DNA of 64,000 nt from Rhodothermales bacterium (GCA_958296045.1 CATQHT010000003.1:2254501-2318500), one strand, 5' to 3'; counted from the stretch's first letter, positions 18,496 through 27,770 are shown. The notes: a model not told the origin generated them from the letters alone. Numbers and translations: made by a program.

Positions 18496-18756
18496 CGAAT
18501 AATCTGGGTCAAGGCCAACCATGTCCATGAAATCTGGAATGCGCTCCGCTTCAAACTCAACCAGATCCATCGGATTACCACGGTGCTGCTAAGAAGTAAG
18601 CACCGCTATATCGTCCTCAAAGTGGATCAGAAGTTGACGCCATTCTTGCAGCGGATCGTCCGTTGTCTGGGCATGAGCTACGATCCCGCGGCGACACGAA
18701 GCAAGGAGGAATACTCCAGTGAGCCGAGCGATCTGAAAAAACATCCTGATTCATGA
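18496..18756 (+). pseudogene. IS1634 transposase C-terminal remnant
   Basis: The frame reads NALRFKLNQIHRITTVLLRS, IVLKVDQKLTPFLQRIVRCL and ends HPDS at 18756. It aligns with the C-terminus of the intact 602-residue transposase (LKVKLNQMHRVTTVLPQN, LKKDQDLKPFHRKVFRAMGL). It is preceded by a stop and no upstream catalytic part is present. Confidence 0.75.
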
Positions 18757-19095
18757 ATCCTGTGACGCTCCCCATGCCTCACGCCAGTACCCACTCCAGA
18801 AGGAGTAGCGTGAGCTGTGTCCGATTCGGACAGATGAGACCCGATCAAGGGGCCCCAATACGATGAAGGACACGCAAGACAGGGGCGAACACCCCCTAAG
18901 CCACCACCGACCGCTCCGGTAATCAGCAAGGCTCCATAGCATACGGAAAAACGCCCCCAAAAACGGGGACAGGGGAGGTCCGACATCTCACTTCACTACA
19001 AGTGATAAAGTCGAGTTGAGTGAGTACAGGGCAGAGCTAGCCAGCGCTTGTATTCTCAACGGGAATACGTGGCGGGACCCCGCACATCAAAGGGA
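18757..19095. other. No recognised gene; contains a repeat shared with 33.26 kb
   Basis: I find no coding similarity in this stretch. Its only notable feature is the GAGTGAGTACAGGG-containing repeat at about 19013-19045. Confidence 0.45.
19013..19045. repeat. 33-bp dispersed repeat, copy A
   Basis: The segment GAGTGAGTACAGGGCAG followed by CTAGCCAGCG closely matches 33257-33290 (GAGTGAGTACAGGGTAG...CTAGGCAGCG). Both copies sit next to mobile-element or gene debris. It may be the tip of a small element or a shared regulatory site. Confidence 0.4.
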
Positions 19096-20406
19096 CTACC
19101 GTCCCAGTTCTTGATCGCGTTTATCGCCGCGTACGGTACGCTGCCGACGCGCAGCTGGCGTTTTATCTGCCTGGGACATTGGCGAAAGGGTCCGCTCCGT
19201 ATTGCCGTAGGCCTGCACCAGCCAGGCGTGCATGGACGGAATCGGAATCGATAGGCCGCCGTCCAGCCTCTCGGCCACAACCCCTTTATGCAAGGCATGC
19301 TGAAAAAGTGCACTCGCGGCCTCCGGCTTCCTGTGGCCTGAAAAGGCAGCAATTAGGTCCGGCTCCTCCAAGGTATTACTCTCCCCCAGCCGCCCCAGTA
19401 GATTTGCCATCGCCCTTCTGTCGTCGAGCCTGAGCCCCAGAAGTCTGCCTTTATAGTACTTAACCCGTCTCTCGTGGCCTTGCGCCATTACTTTCATTGG
19501 CACATCCGCAGTCAGCCTACTTTCGTGCTCAACCAGCCATTTTGCGGCCCGTGGTGCATAGAGTTGTATATGCTGCGGCCAGCCGTGGCATTCCGCCGCG
19601 ATTGTGTCGATCCAGCGAGTCAGATGATCCGAAGTTCCGCGCGCTCCGCCGGCCTGTACCAGCCAGTCGCGGATGACCGCACGCTCCGCCTCTGGTGATA
19701 GCCGGCCAAGCTGGAGCAGGCAGTCTTGGATGAAGCGACTCACCCCAAAAGTACCGAACACTCCCTCGGAGGTGCCTAGCCCGCCCGCCATTAGGATTAC
19801 AGGTGCACCTACCTTACCATTGTGGATCTGCTCCAGAGTTTGTGTCAGTGTTAAATCATATGGCGTGCCAGCAGCCTTGCTAAGCGTCTGCACCTCATCC
19901 AGCAAGAGTATGAGGCCTTTGGGCGTGGCGGCCTCTGTTAAGATGTCGTCCACCGCAAGACCACCATACTCTGCGACCCGACCCTTCGACCACCGCCGAA
20001 CCAGCGCGGCCACTGAAGACAGTCCAGCCCTCCATCCGGCTTCCTGATGCTCTGTGATCTTCGTGGCGTACGACAAGCCAAGCGCTCTCGCCAGCGCATT
20101 AGGGTCATACAACGCGCTATTCTTTATCACAGCCACGCGCCATCCGTCCGCTTTCGCTCGCCTGGCACCTTCGTGAAGCAGGGCGGTCTTACCGGCGCCC
20201 GGGGCACCCTGAACGAGAAAGACTGTCCCGCCGTTTGATCGCAGGGAGTCCGTTCTCACTTCCTGGAAGGCGCGAAGCTCTCGCTCCCGCCCGTGAAAGA
20301 AAGTCGCAGGTCCCCGGTCACGGATGGAGATGGGGACCAGTTGCCGTGGCGGAGCCACGAGCGGCGCGGCGCTCCGAGGAGAGGGCATGTCGGAGAAATG
20401 CTTCAT
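19096..20406 (-). CDS. Stand-alone AAA/STAND-like ATPase
   Basis: This 436-residue P-loop NTPase begins with a short basic lead and the FHGRERELRAFQEV box typical of ORC1/Cdc6- and STAND-type ATPases. Walker A is GAPGAGKTALLHEG (67-80) and Walker B LILLLDEVQTL (165-175). A sensor-like MAGGLGTSEGVFG follows, then a winged-helix-like C-terminal half (about 310-420) and a basic tail. It is intact and starts with ATG at 20406. No gene partner is adjacent on its strand: transposase remnants lie on both sides. Possible roles are a target-selection or defence-type NTPase, but the sequence alone does not decide. G+C-rich codon use resembles the core genes. Confidence 0.7.
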   Translation of the reverse strand: MKHFSDMPSPRSAAPLVAPPRQLVPISIRDRGPATFFHGRERELRAFQEVRTDSLRSNGGTVFLVQGAPGAGKTALLHEGARRAKADGWRVAVIKNSALYDPNALARALGLSYATKITEHQEAGWRAGLSSVAALVRRWSKGRVAEYGGLAVDDILTEAATPKGLILLLDEVQTLSKAAGTPYDLTLTQTLEQIHNGKVGAPVILMAGGLGTSEGVFGTFGVSRFIQDCLLQLGRLSPEAERAVIRDWLVQAGGARGTSDHLTRWIDTIAAECHGWPQHIQLYAPRAAKWLVEHESRLTADVPMKVMAQGHERRVKYYKGRLLGLRLDDRRAMANLLGRLGESNTLEEPDLIAAFSGHRKPEAASALFQHALHKGVVAERLDGGLSIPIPSMHAWLVQAYGNTERTLSPMSQADKTPAARRQRTVRGDKRDQELGR

Positions 20407-20737
20407 GGAGTGAGGTGGTGGGCCCCCAAGCCGTTACAGACCGTGCATACGCACCAACGCGGTTTTCGGCTCCCGTCGCGGCATCTCGTCGCGGTATCCC
20501 GTCCACATCGCCCCGCATCCCCGCGTAGATGCTCATGTCGGCGGGCATGCCGTGGAGCCCCGACATGCAAAAGCGTGGCTAGGAGCCTGCGATGCAGTAG
20601 CACCCGTTATGCATGGTGGCGGTGCTTGCTGACGTGGCATCTTGGAACAGTCACCCTGTACCCATTGCATTTATGCATCTTTATGATTGTAGGTACATAT
20701 ATGTGTGTGTTAGCGCTACCTGCCGACCCTTAAGCCC
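20407..20737. other. Intergenic region before IS1182
   Basis: This region should include the promoter of the leftward ATPase gene and the left end of IS1182. I see short overlapping frames without motifs and no convincing promoter or inverted repeat. Confidence 0.4.
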
Positions 20738-21640
20738 ATGCCAACAACGTTTCGCCCGTATGCACCAGAGGATCCAGTGGCGATGCCACCATCGCTTCGG
20801 GACTGGCTTCTGGAGGATCATCTGGCCTTTTTCGTGTCTGACTTTGTAGACCGCGCGGACCTTGCGCCCTTTTTGCTCCATACGAGGGGGATGGGCGCCG
20901 CAATAGACCCTATCATCCTGCCATGATGTTGAAGGTGTTGATCTACGCTAATGCCACAGGGGTCACCTCATCGCGGCAGATTGCGCAGAAGTTGGAGACT
21001 AATATTGCCTTCCGTGTACTGGCGGCCAATAACATGCCGCACCATCATACGATTTGTGCGTTCCGGCAGCGTCATTTCCAGGATTTCCGCGCTTTATTTG
21101 CTCAGGTCGTCTTGATGGCACAGAATTCTGGCTTGATTGATTGGGGGAAGGTTGCGATTGATGGCACCAAAGTCAGGGCGAATGCGAGTAAGCGTAAGGC
21201 GATGAGCTACGCACGAATGAACAAGGCGGAGAAGCGGCTGCAGTCAGAGGTTGACGCGCTGTTGGCGCAAGCGCAGGACGAGGATGAAGTAGACGACGCG
21301 TTGTTTGGAGAGGAAGTGCGGGGCGACGAGTTGCCGCCGGCGCTGTCTACTCGCGCAGGTCGTAAAGCCGCTCTTGATGCAATGGAGGCGGAGCGCAAGC
21401 GTGCGAGCAAGGCGATTGGCAGCAAAAAGCAGGGGGTTGACACGACACAGCCCACCGAGGCAGTGGATTCGTCCCCATCGTCTCCAGCATTGCCGACGGA
21501 TACGACCGACCTGTTCGTAGAAGTCCCCGCGGATAGCAGTGTGGAGGAGGAGATTGCACGCAGGCGGAAGAAGCTTGCCAACATCCGAAAGGCCAAGTCC
21601 AACTTGAAGGCCAGACAGCGAGAGAGGGATGAGGCTAAGG

Positions 21641-21676
21641 CTGCCCTTTACCCATATCGCGACCTAGTCTGACGAC
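21641..21676. repeat. Left 36-bp terminal inverted repeat
   Basis: This is a perfect inverted match to 24873-24908 and joins directly to the middle of an IS256 transposase gene. Confidence 0.9.
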
Positions 21677-22261
21677 TTCGATGGCGCCAAAGGGCCCCCC
21701 GCCGCTATCAAGGAGGTCTTCGGCGGCTTCGTGCAGGTGCAGCGCTGCTGTTGGCACAAGCGGGAAAACGTTGTGGCCCACATGAGCAAAGAAGATAAGC
21801 TCGTATATCGGGCGCGCCTGCAGAAAGCCTATCACATTCCAGACTACAGAGACGCGAAGGCGGAGCTCCTATCGATCAAGGACGACCTGGAAGCCTCCAA
21901 CCAACTCAAGGCCATGAAGAGTCTGGAGGAAGGCATGGAGGACACGCTCACGATCCAAAGGCTCGCAATAGCCAAAGAGCTCGGCCAAAGCCTGCGCACC
22001 AGCAACTGTATGGAGAATCTCAATAGTACCCTCGGCAGATTGACACGCAATGTTTGCAGTTGGAACAACTCGGCACAGGTCCACCGCTGGATGGCGCTGG
22101 CGCTCATGTATGCAGAACCCAAACTGAACACCATCCCCAATCACCAACACCTGCTCAAGCTCCGAAAGGCGCTTATGAAGGCCAGGGCCCGACTGCCAAA
22201 CCCCAAAATCCCCTTCTCCCCCCAGCGGGTGCCTTGGACCTATCTTCAGGCCCAGCAATAG
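21677..22261 (+). pseudogene. IS256-type transposase C-terminal part
   Basis: The frame runs from inside the left terminal repeat as DGAKGPPAAIKEVFG, then VQRCCWHKRENVVAHMSKED, AMKSLEEGMEDTLTIQRLAI and RTSNCMENLNSTLGRLTRNV, ending LQAQQ at 22261. The second Asp (DGAKG), the CxxHKR motif and the catalytic Glu (MENLNS) are present, but the first Asp domain and N-terminus are missing. It is related to, but clearly distinct from, the transposase at 7649-11703. Confidence 0.8.
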
Positions 22262-22269
22262 TGCTCAGT
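22227..22269. repeat. Internal inverted repeat, left copy
   Basis: The last 43 bp around the IS256 stop codon (core CAGGCCCAGCAATAGTGCTC) recur inverted at 24826-24868 with two mismatches. The two copies frame the DruA-Tn5-type gene. Confidence 0.8.
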
Positions 22270-22361
22270 TCGCGGCGATGAGTGATCATGCGGAGCACCC
22301 TTGCTGACTTTTTGCACTTCGCCGCCCGTAAGGTTTCGACATGCCGTCACTCAATGTGCGT

Positions 22362-24764
22362 TCAGACTTGCCTTAGGGGTATCCGCTGCTTACGATGCCA
22401 GTGCTGCTCCGTGGTGGCGTGCCTATGGCTCGTGCGTCGTTGCGCGACAGGGTCAAGAAAGTATGCTGCTCCCATGGCCATAGTCGTAACCAAGCCCTTC
22501 TCGATACGCTGCCGACACCATTTCGTACGTAATGCAAAAATGGATAGTCGCTCTAATCCGCGCCACATGATCTGAAAGCCGGGCGGTCCATCGCGAGTTC
22601 GATTCTGATAGCCGCCCATTACTGCTACTAGCAGAAGCGCCGCCCCCAGGGTGCGGGGTACCGGCACCTTCACGTTCTTAGCATAAATGGAGAGAGCAAT
22701 CAACTGCGTCGGGGAGAATATCAGCTCAGCGTCTAATCCAGGGACGGCACGCCCCAGTAAGGTGAGCATCATGACATAGCAGGCGATCACGCAGTACACC
22801 GCCAACCCACGTTCCAGGCGCGCTGCCGAACGCATCGCCATGCGTTCCACCTTACAGCCACTCTTGAGCACACGGAAAAAGTCTTCAACACGCCATCGCC
22901 GCGTATAATAAGTCAGGATCTGCTCCGCTTCTTCTGCGCTGTGCACCGCCATACTGGTCAGCAGATACCATTGCACCGCCTTCTCTCCCTTCGGGGGCGC
23001 GATCTCCCGGACATGCACGCCGTACATCGTTACGGATCCCACTTGCTGCTGCGTGGCGGGCAGCTGTACGCAATGGTAGCGTACCTCGGCTTGGGCAATA
23101 CGGTGACTGCGCCCGCGGCGCACCTTCTTCCTGGAAGACTTCGGACGCGCCGTGACCCGTTGGATCTCTATTTGCACCTTCGCTGCGGCAGGACCGCTGC
23201 GAAGCGTCGCAAACAGCTTTTTATTCTTCGCCAGTCTCCGGTCATGACGGGCGCGGACCAGGATTTCCACGCGATCCTGTGCCCGCTGGGCGGCAAATAG
23301 CGCAAAGTTATCCGCCTCCCGGTCCATCACGCAGATGAGGCGGCACTGCTTGGGAATCTCCTCTGCTGCTTCGCAGATGTCCAGAAATCCGTCTAACCAC
23401 TGCTGCGATCGAGGTTTGAGCGGTCCCGTATCTGGATCCCGATAACTACAACGTAATATCCCCAGGGGCAGGCCATCGGTAGTAGTAACCAGCGTGGCAT
23501 GAAGGGGCATCCCACGGGATTTTGCTTTCGTCTGGTTGGTACCTATGACCTGCAAGTCTTCACAGGCGGGTCGCGTGCTGAAATTCAGCTTGGTGGTATC
23601 CTGTATGCAGAGTACCGCCTTCTGACTCCGTATCCGCTCAATCGTACGTTTGCGATGCGGCGCCAGCATGTTTTCGGGCGTTACGTCGGTCTGCTTGCTG
23701 CTCAGAAGCCGGTAATGGGCCTTCACCGCCGCCCTATCATGGCTTATATGGGAGCATATAGGCTTTCCTATCACATCGGCCAACAACGATGCGCTCTTCA
23801 CCAGCCGCGTGGTCAGCCGCCGGTCTCCCAGCGGTGCATCTCCGAACTCTGCCTCAACCCAGTCGTCCATGCCTTCGTGCGGTTGCCTGACCGGACGCAG
23901 CGCCACCTCGGGTACGCCCAAGTACGAGCGCCACCGGCGGTCCACAGCGTACATGAACAAGGCCTTCGGCGCTTCTTCTTTGGAATGTGCGTGGCGCTTG
24001 CGCCCAGCAGTATAGCCGATGGACAGAAAATTGGCCGCCTTGAAGCAGGTACCTTTCCATGGAGGTTCCACATACGTTTCTATCAACCAGGGGTGGTATC
24101 CATAAAGCGCATAACAGTCGTCAGATAACTGCTTCAACACCCTGCCGAGTACGTGACTGGCCAGGTATTTGCAAGTGCCGCGTATCAGAAAGCGGCTCAA
24201 ACAGAAGATGCGGTGGAGGTGCGCTTGGCGTTGGGCATCGCTCCATGCCATGAAGTGTTCCCTTGCGGCCAAGCGCAAGGCCGGGGCGGAAAAGCCTACC
24301 GCGCCCAGATATCCATGCGCGCTCACTACCAGGTACCGCAGCTGGGCACCAACAAGGGTGGTCGTACCACGAGGATGCTCATGGTGCAGCAGGGTATTCC
24401 ACACCGCACGCTGTGCTGCGGTCCGAACTCTTACTACTGCAAGACCTTCCACCTCACCCAAAGTCGCTGGCATCGCCACCGGTGGAGCAACCGCCTCGTC
24501 CAACAGGCGGGGCGACGCCTGCGCAGCATGATTGTTGAGCGGTGCTGGCAGCGTGATCTCACCCCGTGCCTCCAGCTTCAAGAGGGCTTTCGCGCAGGTA
24601 GCTACCTGTGCCCTGCCTTTGGCATCTACAAATCCAAAGTCCTCACATACACGGCGCGCAATCGCGGTGCGATTGGGAAGGCTCTCGTCAGAAAGCCTCT
24701 TCTTCAAGCGCATGCGCCCCCGGGGAGCACTGAGAGTCCGCAAAACCTGATTCTGCTCGAACAT
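22362..24764 (-). CDS. IS4/Tn5-like transposase with N-terminal DruA domain (copy 1)
   Basis: This 800-residue fusion protein has a DruA/DUF4338 domain at about 110-300: LLHHEHPRGTTTLVGAQLRY, HLHRIFCLSRFLIRGTCKYL, PWLIETYVEPPWKGTCFKAA. It is followed by a Tn5/IS4-type transposase, with the N-terminal DNA-binding part DWVEAEFGDAPLGDRRLTTR, VLCIQDTTKLNFSTRPACED (Asp), RLICVMDREADNFALFAAQR (Asp) and the Y-R-E-K signature YYTRRWRVEDFFRVLKSGCK. All catalytic motifs are present. It lies between inverted IS256 fragments. The ATG at 24764 sits 6 bases after a -10-like hexamer. A sister gene is at 30663-32954. DruA is also a component of Druantia defence, but here it is part of a transposase. Confidence 0.88.
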   Translation of the reverse strand: MFEQNQVLRTLSAPRGRMRLKKRLSDESLPNRTAIARRVCEDFGFVDAKGRAQVATCAKALLKLEARGEITLPAPLNNHAAQASPRLLDEAVAPPVAMPATLGEVEGLAVVRVRTAAQRAVWNTLLHHEHPRGTTTLVGAQLRYLVVSAHGYLGAVGFSAPALRLAAREHFMAWSDAQRQAHLHRIFCLSRFLIRGTCKYLASHVLGRVLKQLSDDCYALYGYHPWLIETYVEPPWKGTCFKAANFLSIGYTAGRKRHAHSKEEAPKALFMYAVDRRWRSYLGVPEVALRPVRQPHEGMDDWVEAEFGDAPLGDRRLTTRLVKSASLLADVIGKPICSHISHDRAAVKAHYRLLSSKQTDVTPENMLAPHRKRTIERIRSQKAVLCIQDTTKLNFSTRPACEDLQVIGTNQTKAKSRGMPLHATLVTTTDGLPLGILRCSYRDPDTGPLKPRSQQWLDGFLDICEAAEEIPKQCRLICVMDREADNFALFAAQRAQDRVEILVRARHDRRLAKNKKLFATLRSGPAAAKVQIEIQRVTARPKSSRKKVRRGRSHRIAQAEVRYHCVQLPATQQQVGSVTMYGVHVREIAPPKGEKAVQWYLLTSMAVHSAEEAEQILTYYTRRWRVEDFFRVLKSGCKVERMAMRSAARLERGLAVYCVIACYVMMLTLLGRAVPGLDAELIFSPTQLIALSIYAKNVKVPVPRTLGAALLLVAVMGGYQNRTRDGPPGFQIMWRGLERLSIFALRTKWCRQRIEKGLVTTMAMGAAYFLDPVAQRRTSHRHATTEQHWHRKQRIPLRQV

Positions 24765-24770
24765 GCTGCT

Positions 24771-24799
24771 ATAGTAAGCAACACGACTTACAATGTCAA
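24771..24799 (-). promoter_or_regulatory. Strong promoter directly before the ATG (copy 1)
   Basis: On the minus strand TTGACA is followed after exactly 17 bases by TACTAT, then 6 bases, then the ATG at 24764. The transcript would start at or next to the start codon, i.e. be leaderless. Copy 2 has the same geometry. Confidence 0.65.
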
Positions 24800-24825
24800 G
24801 TGGTCCCTATGGGCCGGGGGCAGAC

Positions 24826-24868
24826 CTGAGCACTATTGCTGGGCCTGAAGAGAGGTCCAATGCACCCG
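24826..24868. repeat. Internal inverted repeat, right copy
   Basis: This inverted copy of 22227-22269 (end of the IS256 transposase gene) joins after four bases to the right 36-bp terminal repeat. It is what remains of a second, inverted IS256-type end. Confidence 0.8.
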
Positions 24869-24872
24869 CAGA

Positions 24873-24908
24873 GTCGTCAGACTAGGTCGCGATATGGGTA
24901 AAGGGCAG
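24873..24908. repeat. Right 36-bp terminal inverted repeat
   Basis: This is a perfect complement of 21641-21676 and is followed immediately by the second copy of the GGCTAAGG target duplication. Confidence 0.9.
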
Positions 24909-25733
24909 GGCTAAGGGGCGTAAGCCGGGTCAGAAGCGCAATCCGAAAGGGGGTCCAGCGTACAAGCGTCCGTTCGGGGAACCCGAAGCCAAGGCACAAA
25001 GCAATTTCACCGATCCCGAAAGCCGCATCATGCTGACGAGCCAGGATGGCTTCCAGCAAAGTTACAATGCACAAACGGTAGTGGACGGGCGCAACCAGTT
25101 AATCGTGGAAACGCGCGTGACTAACCAGGCTACAGACCAAGATCAGCTCTTGTCGATGGTAACGGCCACCCAAGATACCTATGATCAGCAGCTAGCTATT
25201 GTGATAGCGGACGCAGGCTATTGCAGCGAGGCCAATATCACCGCGTTGAACGCCCGTGGCATAGATGGCTATATCGCCGTCGGTCGGGAGAGCGGGAAGG
25301 TGGGATCCATCAATCCAGAGACACGGCCCGCTACGGCACGCATGTGGGACAAGCTGCGTACGAAGGAGGGGCACGCGGTCTACCGCGAGCGCAAGTGGCT
25401 CTCGGAGGCACCCAACGGTTGGATAAAGTCTGTCCTCGGCTTTCGGCAATTCAGCGTTCGGGGACTGAAAAAGGTTGCTGGCGAGTGGGACCTGGTGTGC
25501 TTAACCCATACTATTCACTAGTTGGAATTTGTGTGTCACGTACAGGCATGGAGGTGAAAGTATGAGGTAGGAAAAAGAGCCTGATAACTACGTGAGGGAT
25601 GGAGGTAGGCCCTCCGCAGCCGCCAGTCAGGTGGAGGCTGCAAACCGCCCACTGCTGCTGCGCTTAAGAGGCGTGGTGGTAAGCAGGCAAGAAGTGCGCC
25701 AGGCTAACTGGCGATAGTACAGGGGGTGCAAGT

Positions 25734-27235
25734 CCCATAAGAGTTAACTTGTTAGAAGTTTGGGAAATAGCGTTCCACTTGGTTGACTCTTGCTCTCGGA
25801 GGTGCCGCCAACTGCCTAGAAATAGTAGGCCAGTGTTGAATCATTTCAGATAACGAGCACTCGGGCTCAATCGTCCGCTTAACTTGGTTAAGCGCGAACC
25901 TGAAGTCTCTCCACGTACTGTTCGAATGCTTGCGCGTCGTAGCCCCAGGGGGAAAGAGTCCGCGCATGACGGACAATCTTTTCGGTAAGCAGGGCTACTA
26001 GCAGCTTCCCGTAGAGCCAAGCTCTGGCACTGTTATCGTCGGATTTGGGCAAATGACCCAGTTGTACTAACGATTTGAAGCGCTTGAACACCAGTTCAAC
26101 CTGCCAGCGTAGCCGGTACCACTCAAGCACCTCTTTTACGGTATACTTGTCCTCGGGGAAGGTGGTGAACAAGATGACGTAGCGCGCGTACCGCAAGGTC
26201 TTTCTGCGAGGCGTCTTTCTTTTACGCTGTGCGGTCCTGTGGATCTTTTTGTGTGCATCTTCGATTGCTTCCTCCGTCTTTCGTAGTGCACAAATGCGTC
26301 CCACCACTGGCGTTTCTGCTTTAACGGCTGCGGCCCAGAATCCCACAGCCCCAGCCTGCTGCAGCGTTTCTACCGATGACAGCAGGTCAAAGGGCTGACC
26401 GGAAGCTTTCTGAAAGCGCAGTGCACCGGTATTGACGCGCACCGTTACGTAGCCGCCCGCTGTGGTCACATGCTCAATACCCGCACCGGTAGCGTACCCG
26501 CGGTCAGCCAGTATGTAATCACCTGCCCGGATTGGAAATTGCTTGAACGATTCCCCCGTGCCAGCTCCCTTCGTTCCAGTTAATTTAAAGAAATCGCAGC
26601 CCAGTGATGGCAGAGTAACACTGTAATGCAGCCGCCATGTTGAGCCAGTGCGACCAGGCTCACTCACAACAGTGGCGTCAAATGCCCGCATTTGAAATCC
26701 GCCGCCTGTGGACACTTCAATTCCATGCTCGTGAAACAGCTCCATGCACATAGCATAGAGCCAGTCTCGTGACTTACGCAATCGTTTGAGCAGCGCTACT
26801 GCAGATAAGTTGGCCAGTTGAGCCTGACGAGCCCGCGCGACTGACTCCCGCAACGAGTGTCCGCACCCCAAGTGAATCAGTAATGTCCGAAGGAGCCTTT
26901 CCGGTGACTTGTCCTTACGCAGGCCGCGTAATGCGCCGGTAGAGGCGGCTAGTTCTTGCCAATTCGCAGGCAGGAACGACACCAGCAGGGCCCACTCCTT
27001 GTCATCCACTGCCTTTGATACGGTCCTCTTCATCTTTTCTCCCGACTAACGATGAGGTGACAGTGTGTTCCCCACTTCGCGGCCGAAGGTACGCCATGCT
27101 TCTGGACATTCCTGGTCGTCGTTGCCCGCAACGGTCTACAGTTCTCAGCATGATCCCCCTTGGTGGCCATATCTCAGTATAGACGCTGGCAACATACAGG
27201 ATCACATTGACATTAACAAGTTAACGCTTATGGGG
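25734..27235 (-). mobile_element. IS4-family element inside the intron
   Basis: The element is bounded by inverted repeats CCCATAAGAGTTAACTTGTT (25734 on) and its complement ending at 27235, with one mismatch. I see no target duplication, and the flanking intron has lost a large segment, so the insertion probably came with a deletion. Confidence 0.75.
25752..27033 (-). pseudogene. IS4-family transposase, C-terminal frameshift
   Basis: The main frame (27033-25888, 381 residues) holds the DDE motifs QMRAFDATVVSEPGRTG, DYILADRGYATGAGIEHVTT and the Y-R-E-K signature YRLRWQVELVFKRFKSLVQL. The expected C-terminal segment WRDFRFALNQVKRTIEPE and RQLAAPPRARVNQVERYFP lies in another frame down to 25752, so a frameshift near 25900 replaces the last 45 or so residues. 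Catalytic residues are intact; loss of the C-terminal tail probably, but not certainly, inactivates it. Confidence 0.8.
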
Positions 27236-27652
27236 CGCTGGGGCGCCCTGACGGTGCCCCGTATGAAGGCGCGCACGAAGCGGCTACGGCGGCTCAAGGA
27301 GGTATTCCGACGTTTTCGCTCACAGCCGGTCACACGTGTAATTGAACGTATCAACCCGATTTTGCGGGGATGGTTGAACTATTTTCGGATAGGGCAATCC
27401 AGCCGATGCTTTCGTTACATCCGCAATTGGGTAGAACTGAAGATCAGGCGCCATCTGATGCGAGCCCGAGGACGTCGGGGCTATGGTTGGAAACGGTGGA
27501 ATAGGCGCATGTTCTACGAGCGACTGGGACTGTACGACCAGTGGCATATATCGTATTACAAGCCGAAAGCACGCCCACGCCAACTGCGTATGAACTTTAC
27601 GGCGTATCCAGCAGGAAAGCCCGGTGCGGGAAAACCGCACGCCGTGGTTTGA
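27236..27652 (+). pseudogene. Group II intron maturase, C-terminal X domain only
   Basis: The frame encodes RLRRLKEVFRRFRSQPVTRV, INPILRGWLNYFRIGQSSRC, FRYIRNWVELKIRRHLMRAR, GYGWKRWNRRMFYERLGLYD, the maturase/X region that follows the reverse transcriptase palm in bacterial intron proteins. The YADD-containing RT domain is missing, replaced upstream by the IS4-family element. The coding end runs into the domain V hairpin, as in compact IIC introns. Confidence 0.8.
27617..27652 (+). ncRNA. Group II intron domain V-like hairpin
   Basis: An AGC-led strand CCCGGTGCGG, a GAAA tetraloop and the complementary CCGCAC-GC-CGTGG strand form the catalytic domain V hairpin, including the AGC triad and 3' side bulge position. 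It overlaps the last codons of the maturase remnant. Confidence 0.55.
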
Positions 27653-27745
27653 TGTGGCGGGGTCTGGAAACGTGATCCTGGGACAAGGCGGTTACCGACT
27701 GAGTCCTGTGGATTGGCGCGCCAGACCCCGACCCTACCTGTAAGA

Positions 27746-27770
27746 GCCTGGGGGTGAGATTCCCCCAGGC
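27746..27770 (+). terminator. Perfect 9-bp hairpin after the intron
   Basis: GCCTGGGGG and CCCCCAGGC are separated by a 7-base loop. There is no U-tract, so termination strength is doubtful. It may instead belong to the intron 3' region. Confidence 0.35.

Larger units (their letters stand above)
21641..24908. mobile_element. Composite element with 36-bp inverted repeats
   Basis: A 3,268-bp insertion lies inside the IS1182 transposase gene. Its ends are a perfect 36-bp inverted repeat (21641-21676 and 24873-24908) starting CTGCCCTTTACCCATATCGC. The target duplication is GGCTAAGG at 21633-21640 and 24909-24916, 8 bp as in the IS256 family. Inside, both repeats run directly into pieces of one IS256-type transposase gene: about 585 bp at the left, and an inverted copy of only the last 43 bp at the right (24826-24868). 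A full DruA-Tn5-type transposase gene lies between. It looks like a cargo-carrying or deleted IS256 derivative mobilised in trans. Confidence 0.8.
20738..25521 (+). pseudogene. IS1182-family transposase, frameshifted and split
   Basis: The N-terminal part (MPTTFRPYAPEDPVAMPPSL, WLLEDHLAFFVSDFVD) is separated by one missing base in a T-run near 20870 from YEGDGRRNRPYHPAMMLKVL and the rest. The middle has DGTKVRANASKRKAMSYARM. At 21641 the gene is interrupted by the 3.27-kb element and resumes after its 8-bp duplication as GRKPGQKRNPKGG, then LTSQDGFQQSYNAQTVVDG and VIADAGYCSEANITALNARG, ending at 25521. Removing 21641-24916 and adding the missing base gives 503 codons. IS1182 transposases are IS5-superfamily DDE enzymes of about 450-550 residues. 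Confidence 0.85.
25694..27743 (+). mobile_element. Group IIC intron, internally deleted and invaded by an IS
   Basis: The intron begins at 25694 with GTGCGCCAGGC and GGGGGTGCAAGTCCC, nearly the same as the 5' end at 269. After 40 nt it is interrupted by an IS4-family element (25734-27235). It then resumes with the maturase C-terminus and a domain V-like hairpin (about 27617-27652). The reverse transcriptase domain and most of domain I are absent, so it is defective. The 3' end is uncertain; a GGGGTCTGG/CCAGACCCC stem (about 27660-27728) may form domain VI or a 3' extension. Confidence 0.6.

Noticed and set aside
22362-24764. A Druantia defence locus, because of the DruA domain
   Set aside because: The domain is fused to a complete Tn5-type transposase and no druB-E genes are nearby.
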